A DNA stretch of 37,621 nt, from assembly GCA_009699865.1 (NCBI GenBank), contig WLNJ01000015.1, positions 1-37,621 on the forward strand. The letters run 5' to 3'. The notes beneath the pieces are model-generated. The model made no database searches, was not told the DNA's origin, and saw only the letters and a list, made by a program, of their open reading frames with translations. Position 1 is the first letter of the stretch, and every line of letters starts with the position of its first letter. Positions 32,579 to 37,621 of the stretch are shown in pieces. This DNA is from Actinomycetota bacterium. GTDB taxonomy: Bacteria; Actinomycetota; Thermoleophilia; Solirubrobacterales; Solirubrobacteraceae. Both the position numbers and the translations under genes were made by a program.

Positions 32579-33769
32579 CTAAGCCGGGTCGAGCCTGTAT
32601 ACCCTTCCGGCAAGGGAGGTGAGGTAGAGCCGCCCGGAGTTGTCCTGTCCAAATGAGCTCAGTTGTGCGACCTTGATTGAGAGCGCTCCGTAAGTAACAG
32701 CGGCGAGCCTTCCAGCCCGCAGGCCGAGGGTGGAGATCTGGCCGGTGCAGAAGTCGCCGTAGATGTACCTGCCGTAAATTCGCTTCAGGCGGGTGTCGCG
32801 GATTACATACCCGCCTGTGATTGAGCAAGCTCCGGCTCTGTGTTGGTATTCGGCCACGGGGAAGACGGGTCCGCTCGCTGTTTCATGAGGGAACATCGCG
32901 CGAGTTCCTTCCCACACTCGCCAGCCGAAGTTGAGGCCGCGGCCGCTGGTTGGCGCGGGTGACCAATCGACTTCCTCTCTGGTGTCCTGTCCAACGTCAC
33001 CGATTACAAGGCCGCCTGATCGGCGGTCGAATGAGAATCGCCAAGGGTTCCTCAACCCGTATGCCCAGATCTCTGGCTTGGCCCCAGGCCTTCCGACGAA
33101 GGGGTTGCTTGCTGGGACTGTGTATGGATCGCTGCCACTCTGCTTGGGGTTGATGCGGAGGATCTTGCCTAGCCATGTGCCGAGGTTTTGGCCGTTGCCA
33201 AAGACCCCGTGGGGGTCGTAAGCCGATCCTCCGTCACCAAGCCCGATGTAGAGCATCTTGTCGGGCCCGAAGAGAATCTGGCCGCCATTGTGGTTGGGCT
33301 CGGGTTGTGCCTGAGTGAGGACGAGCCTTCCACTGGAGGGGTCCGCGCGGTTGGCTGAAGTGGCTGAGCGGTGGTACTCGTAGATGCGGGTATCGCCATT
33401 GGTGTCAGTGAAGTCAACGTAGAAGAGACCGCTGGTTGCGTAGTCGGGAGCGAAGGCAAACCCGAGTAGGCCGCGTTCACCGCAGCATGAAACTTGAGTG
33501 GAGAGATCGATGAACGGCGTTATCTGGGCTTTACCGTCGACCAATACTTTGGCTCTGCCGGTGTGTTCAACAACAAGGAGACGATGGTTGTCTCCGGGAG
33601 GCTGCACAACTGCCAGTGGACCATTAAATGAACCGATGGTTGTCAGCTTTACAAACCCCGCCCCGACTGAGACAGAAGGAGAACGCAGCGCCATGGACCC
33701 GATCACAGACAGCAGCGCCATCGTGCCAAGCAGTGTGAACAGAAACGGTCTATTTGAGGTGTACCGCAC
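32579..33769 (-). CDS. PQQ-dependent sugar dehydrogenase-like propeller (glucose/sorbosone dehydrogenase family)
   Basis: A 396-residue protein with an N-terminal hydrophobic helix (FLFTLLGTMALLSVIGSMAL), so exported and possibly membrane-tethered. The rest fits soluble aldose dehydrogenases of the YliI/Asd type: CCGERGLLGFAFAPDY, then EPNHNGGQILFGPDKMLYIG with the likely catalytic H160, then GDGGSAYDP, AYGLRNPWRFSFD, GDVGQDTREEVDW, and NFGWRVWEGT. Such enzymes oxidise sugars in the periplasm or outside the cell with PQQ, but some homologues bind no PQQ. The GTG start lacks a ribosome site; CATCCT lies six bases upstream. An 8-base inverted repeat lies 23 bases before the start. Confidence 0.87.
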   Translation of the reverse strand: MRYTSNRPFLFTLLGTMALLSVIGSMALRSPSVSVGAGFVKLTTIGSFNGPLAVVQPPGDNHRLLVVEHTGRAKVLVDGKAQITPFIDLSTQVSCCGERGLLGFAFAPDYATSGLFYVDFTDTNGDTRIYEYHRSATSANRADPSSGRLVLTQAQPEPNHNGGQILFGPDKMLYIGLGDGGSAYDPHGVFGNGQNLGTWLGKILRINPKQSGSDPYTVPASNPFVGRPGAKPEIWAYGLRNPWRFSFDRRSGGLVIGDVGQDTREEVDWSPAPTSGRGLNFGWRVWEGTRAMFPHETASGPVFPVAEYQHRAGACSITGGYVIRDTRLKRIYGRYIYGDFCTGQISTLGLRAGRLAAVTYGALSIKVAQLSSFGQDNSGRLYLTSLAGRVYRLDPA

Positions 33770-33791
33770 GTACCAAGGATGACACCAATCG

Positions 33792-33816
33792 AGGCTCTTG
33801 GCGACACAAAGAGCCT
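33792..33816. promoter_or_regulatory. Inverted repeat in the divergent region between the sugar-dehydrogenase-like and sigma factor genes
   Basis: AGGCTCTT (33792-33799) and AAGAGCCT (33809-33816) are perfect inverted repeats with a nine-base spacer. It lies 23 bases upstream of GTG 33769, covering where a -35 would be, and 38 bases before the sigma gene's -35. An operator is the likeliest reading. A GACCGGTC palindrome lies at 33827-33834. Confidence 0.45.
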
Positions 33817-33853
33817 TGGAGAGTGAGACCGGTCACTTAACCGCCCGTAAACC

Positions 33854-33882
33854 TTGACTTCCGCCAATCACTTACTTAGAAT
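33854..33882 (+). promoter_or_regulatory. Near-consensus sigma-70 promoter of the sigma factor gene
   Basis: TTGACT (33854-33859), a 17-base spacer and TAGAAT (33877-33882) form the best promoter in the window. Transcription should start near 33889, leaving at most about four bases before ATG 33893. The GAGG at 33883-33886 would then lie outside the RNA. Confidence 0.8.
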
Positions 33883-33892
33883 GAGGAAACCA

Positions 33893-34900
33893 ATGTCAGC
33901 TGATAAGAAACCAAACAAGAAGCCACGCAGCCACACTTCGTCGGGCACACCTGCCCGCGCCGAGAAGTTGACTGCCCGTCGCCCAGCAGCCCGACGCCCT
34001 TCAGGTGCCGACACCACACGTGCCCAGTTGCGCGTATCGCGCCACCAGGAAAAGAAGAAGTCTTCGGTCTCAACAGACCCAGCAGCTGACGCACTCGGAC
34101 AACTCCTTCAGCTCAGCCGCGCCTATCCCCTCCTCACCAAGGAGCAGGAAGTCGAGCTCTCAATGGGCATCGAGCGAGGCGACCTGGCAGCCAAGGAGCG
34201 GATGATCAACTCAAACCTCCGCCTTGTTGTCTCTGTTGCCCGCCGCTACCAGGGCCATGGCCTTGACATGACTGACCTTGTCCAGGAAGGCATGCTCGGC
34301 CTGATCCGCGCAGTTGAGAAGTTCGACTACCGCAAGGGATTCAAGTTCTCCACATACGGCACCCTGTGGATCCGCCAGGCAATCCAGCGTGGTCTTGAGA
34401 ACTCGGCTCGCACGATCCGCCTACCCGTACATGTCAACCAGCGGATGCGGGCGATCGCCCGTGCAGAGCGTGAGATGGCAGCCCTTTTGGGCCGCGATCC
34501 AACCGATGCTGAGCTGGCTGAGACCACTGATCTGCCAATCGAGGAGATCCTCGAGGCACGCAAGGCAGCGATGGGCGTAACAAGCCTTGACATTGGAATT
34601 GGCGAAGACGGAGACACCACACTTGGTGACCTCCTCCCTTCAGATGGGCCAATGCCTTCCGAACTGGCCGAGATCAACGACCGCAAGCTGCTTGTACGCG
34701 ATGCCGTGTCCGCGCTGCCAGCCAGCGAGCGAACCGTGCTTGAGCTTAGGTTCGGCCTGACCGGCGAGGATCCAACGACCCTCGCTCAGACAGGCCGCGA
34801 ACTTGGGGTTACCCCGGAGCGCGCCCGTCAGCTTGAAGAGCAGGGCCTGCGCCGTTTGGCAGAGAGCGGCACCGTCCGCTCGCTGCGCGAAGAAGCCTAA
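33893..34900 (+). CDS. RNA polymerase sigma-70 factor (primary-like, group 1/2)
   Basis: A 335-residue sigma factor. After a basic, Ala/Pro/Lys-rich N-terminal tail (1-60) come region 1.2 (YPLLTKEQEVELSMGIERGD), region 2 (NLRLVVSVARRYQGHGLDM, DLVQEGMLGLIRAVEKFDY, FSTYGTLWIRQAIQRGL) with an intact -10 recognition helix, region 3 (MAALLGRDPTDAELAE) and region 4 (LPASERTVLELRFGL, helix-turn-helix TGRELGVTPERARQLEEQGL). The full set of regions excludes an ECF factor. Whether it is the housekeeping factor or a group 2 paralogue cannot be told from here. ATG 33893 is chosen; a TTG at 33854 would start inside the -35 box. It stands alone with a strong promoter. Confidence 0.94.
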   Translation: MSADKKPNKKPRSHTSSGTPARAEKLTARRPAARRPSGADTTRAQLRVSRHQEKKKSSVSTDPAADALGQLLQLSRAYPLLTKEQEVELSMGIERGDLAAKERMINSNLRLVVSVARRYQGHGLDMTDLVQEGMLGLIRAVEKFDYRKGFKFSTYGTLWIRQAIQRGLENSARTIRLPVHVNQRMRAIARAEREMAALLGRDPTDAELAETTDLPIEEILEARKAAMGVTSLDIGIGEDGDTTLGDLLPSDGPMPSELAEINDRKLLVRDAVSALPASERTVLELRFGLTGEDPTTLAQTGRELGVTPERARQLEEQGLRRLAESGTVRSLREEA

Positions 34901-34930
34901 GCAGACCAGCAGCCTTAGCCGTCTAGGGCG

Positions 34931-34962
34931 CCCAGGCGGGCGGTCAATGTCCACCCGCTGGG
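34931..34962 (+). terminator. Hairpin after the sigma factor gene
   Basis: CCCAGGCGGG and CCCGCTGGG form a nine-pair GC stem with one bulged G and a 13-base loop, 31 bases after the stop. There is no T-run, but such hairpins are common terminators in GC-rich actinobacteria. Confidence 0.5.
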
Positions 34963-34984
34963 TGCTCATGGGCGCGGGTGCCGC

Positions 34985-34990
34985 TAGCGT
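34985..34990 (+). promoter_or_regulatory. -10 box, leaderless start of the first glycosyltransferase gene
   Basis: TAGCGT lies seven bases before GTG 34998, with no ribosome site. No clear -35 is visible. Confidence 0.45.
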
Positions 34991-34997
34991 CCGCTGA

Positions 34998-36503
34998 GTG
35001 GAAGCGTCAAAGCAGAACACACGCCTGTGGTGGGGGGCTGTTTTCGCCCTCGCCCTGTTGGGCTTTGCTCTCCGCGCCTATGGCTCTGGCGAGAGCCCTG
35101 CTGGCGACGAACTGACGATGTACACGCTGGTCCACAACCGATCGTTCGGGTCAATGATGACTCTCGTCGTCGATCAGGAAAAGACTCCGCCGCTTGGCTT
35201 CGCTCTCTCCTGGCTAGGCAGCAGGTTGGGGCCAGCTGACACTTGGATGAGAGCCCCATCAGTCTTGGCAGGGACCGCACTTGTGCCGCTCGTGGCACTG
35301 CTGGGCACTAGGACTGCCAGCCGGGCAGCTGGGCTGGTGGCCGCTGCCCTTGTTGCCGTCAGCCCTTTCCTCCTCTTCTACGGGATCGAGTCGCGCTCAT
35401 ATGCCCTGGCAGCATGCTTCACCTGCGCAAGCCTTGTCCTACTCCTGAGGGCAACAGAGGACGAGCGCAGTGGGGCTGGCCCATGGATGGCTTGGTGTCT
35501 TGCGGCCTTGGCCGCGTTCCTGTCGCACTACACAGCAGTCTTTGTGATTGCCGCGAGCATTGTGTGGGTGCTGACCGCACGACCCAAGGCACGCAAGGCG
35601 ATCCTGCTCTCCTGTGGGGGGATCGCGTTGGCCCTGCTGCCGTGGTTGCCGTCGTTCCTCACTCAGCTGAGCCACTCTGGCGATGAGGCCCGTCGGGTTG
35701 CCTCCCTCGCCCCACTTGGCTTAAGCAGCGTCTGGGAGGTCCTCTCGCGCTCATTGGTGGGCCATCCGGTCTGGTCGTCACTTAGGGCAGTAACGCTGCA
35801 GGAAGTGCCTGGGACGACTGGTTTGGTGTTGATCCTCACCGGCGTTGGGGTAGCCACGGTTAGCTTGGCCGTTCAGGCTGCCCGCGGCGACCGCCCAAAG
35901 CCCAACGCACTTCATGGGCTCTTGCTACTTACCGCCACCGCGTCGATCGTCGGACTGATTATCGGCAGCCTGCGGCCCCATCACTCCATGCTGCTGCCAC
36001 GCAACGCAATCTGTTCACTCCCATCGATTGCAGTTCTGGCCGGGCTTCTGCTGACAAGGCAGCCCAAAGCCCTTGCCTTGGTGGTCAGCCTTCTGGTGGC
36101 CATCGGCCTGCTGCTTGGCAGCGTGACCTCATTGCGAGATCTCAACCGGCCCAACATGCGGGCGGCCGCCCATGCGATCGAAGGGCGTTGGAAGCCTGGG
36201 GATGCGCTCTTGGAGTCCATCTACTTCAATGGCCCACCGACTGACCTCACCGCGCACCTAAGCCCCGAGCTGCGCAAGCAGCTGCAAATCACACGTGAGG
36301 TCGGGACCAAGCCGTTTGAGCAGGCCGTCTGGATTGGCCAGACAGTCTTCACCGTCGGCCCTGTTAGCCCACGAACTGGCCCACCACTTGGACCGCCACC
36401 CAACTTGAAGTCCCACTTCAAGGCGGTCTGGACGCAGACTTGGAAGGGCCTGCTCCCAGTGACGGCAACCGAGTGGCAGCCTGACACCGCGAGGAAGCGA
36501 TGA
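34998..36503 (+). CDS. Membrane glycosyltransferase, PMT/ArnT (GT39-like) family
   Basis: A 501-residue polytopic membrane protein with about ten hydrophobic segments. The first extracytoplasmic loop has ESPAGDELTMYTLVHNRSF with the acidic pair D37/E38 expected for catalysis in PMT/ArnT-type enzymes, which transfer sugars from polyprenyl-phosphate donors outside the membrane. Further blocks are QEKTPPLGFALSW, MRAPSVLAGTALVPL, FLLFYGIESRSYALAA and a second loop motif LSHYTAVFVI. The C-terminal 110 residues are soluble and lack a known motif. Its TGA overlaps the ATG of a close paralogue (ATGA). Acceptor unknown: cell-wall polymer, lipid or protein. Confidence 0.85.
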   Translation: MEASKQNTRLWWGAVFALALLGFALRAYGSGESPAGDELTMYTLVHNRSFGSMMTLVVDQEKTPPLGFALSWLGSRLGPADTWMRAPSVLAGTALVPLVALLGTRTASRAAGLVAAALVAVSPFLLFYGIESRSYALAACFTCASLVLLLRATEDERSGAGPWMAWCLAALAAFLSHYTAVFVIAASIVWVLTARPKARKAILLSCGGIALALLPWLPSFLTQLSHSGDEARRVASLAPLGLSSVWEVLSRSLVGHPVWSSLRAVTLQEVPGTTGLVLILTGVGVATVSLAVQAARGDRPKPNALHGLLLLTATASIVGLIIGSLRPHHSMLLPRNAICSLPSIAVLAGLLLTRQPKALALVVSLLVAIGLLLGSVTSLRDLNRPNMRAAAHAIEGRWKPGDALLESIYFNGPPTDLTAHLSPELRKQLQITREVGTKPFEQAVWIGQTVFTVGPVSPRTGPPLGPPPNLKSHFKAVWTQTWKGLLPVTATEWQPDTARKR

Positions 36504-37621
36504 CCCTTTCCCAAGATCGACGCTGGTGGCTGCTGATCGGCCTCTTCACGGCCGTGGCTTTCGCGCTCCGGTTGATTGGAGCCAAGGAGAGCCCAGCTGG
36601 GGATGAGCTCTACCTCTACGAGCTGATCCACCACCGGTCGTTTGGGTCCATGCTCAACGCGGTTATTCACCAGGAGAAAACCCCGCCGTTGGGCTTTGCC
36701 TTGTCGTGGGGTGCGGCACACATGCCCCCCGCAGACCTTTGGATGCGTGCCCCTTCCGTTCTTGCGGGGACAGCACTCGTTCCGGTTACCGCACTCCTAG
36801 CCCGCCGGGTCTTTGGCGCTCCTGCCGGACTTGCCGCTGGGGCGATCGTGGCCGTCAGTCCCTTCCTGCTGTTCTACGGCGCTGAGGCCCGCGCCTACTC
36901 CCTAGCTGCGCTGCTGGTGACGGGATCTGCACTTGCCGTGCTGAAGGCAACTCAACCAGAGGGCAGGACTCGCGATTGGGTTTTCTTCTCAATCCTTGCC
37001 GTCTCAGCAGCGTTGACGCACTACACAACCGTGTTCGCCCTCGGAGCAATAGTTGTTTGGGCATTCGTCTCCCACCCCACGGCCCGCCGGCAGTTGGGCC
37101 AAGCTGTCGGCGCCGCAGGCCTTGTCTTTGTTGCTTGGGTTCCATCCTTCCTGACCCAATTTGGCCATGCCAGTGACGAGGCGCGCCGAATCGCAGATCA
37201 GGCACCGCTTAGCGTGGAGACCTTGGGCCGCATGCTTGGCCGCGCGTCCATCGGCCATCCCTTCCTTGGCCTGAGTGAGATCCCTAGGGCGCTGGCCATC
37301 GGGCTGATCCTCGCCGGGCTGCTGAGGGCAGGGATCCCAGCCATAGTCGCTCTCGCCAAAGCGGGCCGGCCGCTGCCCCGACCAAGGCCTGGGGTTGCTT
37401 TAGTGCTGTTGCTCGCGGTTGTCACTCTGTTGGGCCTGATCGTGTCCAGCCTGCAGCCCAACCGTTCGCTGCTGCTGACGCGCAACCTGATGGCGTCGAT
37501 TCCCGCTTGGGCGATTCTTGCTGGGTCGTTGACAGCACGCCCGCGGTGGCCGGTGAACCTGATCACGGCTGGCGCAGTGGTAGCCGGGTTGGGGATCGGC
37601 AGTTACTTGGAGCTAACTCAG
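36500..37621 (+). CDS. Second membrane glycosyltransferase, tandem paralogue, cut by the window end
   Basis: 374 codons are present without a stop. The protein parallels the preceding gene block by block: ESPAGDELYLYELIHHRSF (D35/E36), QEKTPPLGFALSW, MRAPSVLAGTALVP, FLLFYGAEARAYSLAA and LTHYTTVFAL. It is therefore a tandem duplicate, well diverged at the DNA level. GAGGA lies five bases before the ATG, inside the end of the first gene, and the ATGA overlap implies coupled translation. Two co-translated paralogues could form a heterodimer or add successive sugars. Confidence 0.85.
   Translation, partial: MTLSQDRRWWLLIGLFTAVAFALRLIGAKESPAGDELYLYELIHHRSFGSMLNAVIHQEKTPPLGFALSWGAAHMPPADLWMRAPSVLAGTALVPVTALLARRVFGAPAGLAAGAIVAVSPFLLFYGAEARAYSLAALLVTGSALAVLKATQPEGRTRDWVFFSILAVSAALTHYTTVFALGAIVVWAFVSHPTARRQLGQAVGAAGLVFVAWVPSFLTQFGHASDEARRIADQAPLSVETLGRMLGRASIGHPFLGLSEIPRALAIGLILAGLLRAGIPAIVALAKAGRPLPRPRPGVALVLLLAVVTLLGLIVSSLQPNRSLLLTRNLMASIPAWAILAGSLTARPRWPVNLITAGAVVAGLGIGSYLELTQ

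Noticed and set aside
5473-33840. The ten-base string GGTCACTTAA upstream of the RCC1-like gene and of the sigma factor gene.
   Set aside because: Chance matches of this length are common here, and the positions relative to the promoters differ.

Overview
The window reads as a chromosomal segment of an actinobacterium with moderately high G+C. Class Thermoleophilia (Solirubrobacterales-like) is my best guess, from gene style only: many acyl-CoA enzymes, secreted streptogramin-lyase-like and choice-of-anchor-D proteins, a short primary-type sigma factor, and TAnnnT -10 boxes abutting start codons. No rRNA, tRNA, CRISPR array, insertion sequence or prophage gene was found. Coding density is high and no gene-free stretch exceeds about 220 bases.

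Layout. 1-5354 is an acyl-CoA catabolism block: a truncated acyl-CoA carboxylase beta subunit and an enoyl-CoA hydratase on the minus strand, two acyl-CoA dehydrogenases diverging from them, a secreted phospholipase A2-like protein, and a FabG-like SDR. 5572-14159 is a surface/secretion block: a seven-repeat RCC1-like propeller, a membrane acyltransferase, a crotonase of isomerase type, and a 1739-residue secreted protein (seven-bladed Vgb-like propeller, 84-residue Ig-like repeats, ASH/choice-of-anchor-D modules). 14351-18200 holds a catalytically degenerate SDR, an AHL-lactonase-like metallo-hydrolase, a PlsC acyltransferase and glycerol kinase. 18300-20240 holds a free-standing 70-residue biotin carrier protein, a crotonase and a secreted CHAP hydrolase whose proper start codon is missing. 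20360-24962 is the biotin operon bioB-bioF-bioD-bioA.

25162-27739 carries a 59-residue rubredoxin, a divergent NUDIX hydrolase, a MobA-like protein fused to a tail-less MoaD/ThiS-like domain, and an SDR. 27745-33769 is a minus-strand redox/metal block: a sugar-dehydrogenase-type propeller, a metallo-hydrolase, a molybdopterin oxidoreductase, CcdA and a ZIP metal transporter. 33893-34900 is a sigma-70 factor, followed by two tandem paralogous membrane glycosyltransferases, the second cut by the window end.

Themes. Biotin synthesis sits beside biotin users (carboxylase beta subunit, carrier protein). A MobA-like protein sits near a molybdopterin enzyme. Glycerol kinase and PlsC together could feed phospholipid synthesis. 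Start sites fall into two classes: genes with a Shine-Dalgarno sequence, and genes with none but a TAnnnT box 6-8 bases before the start, which suggests frequent leaderless transcription. No complete undescribed system is evident. The most unusual items are the leaderless pattern with a missing start codon, the MobA fusion, the molybdoenzyme with Ala at the apparent Mo-ligand position, and the giant repeat protein.
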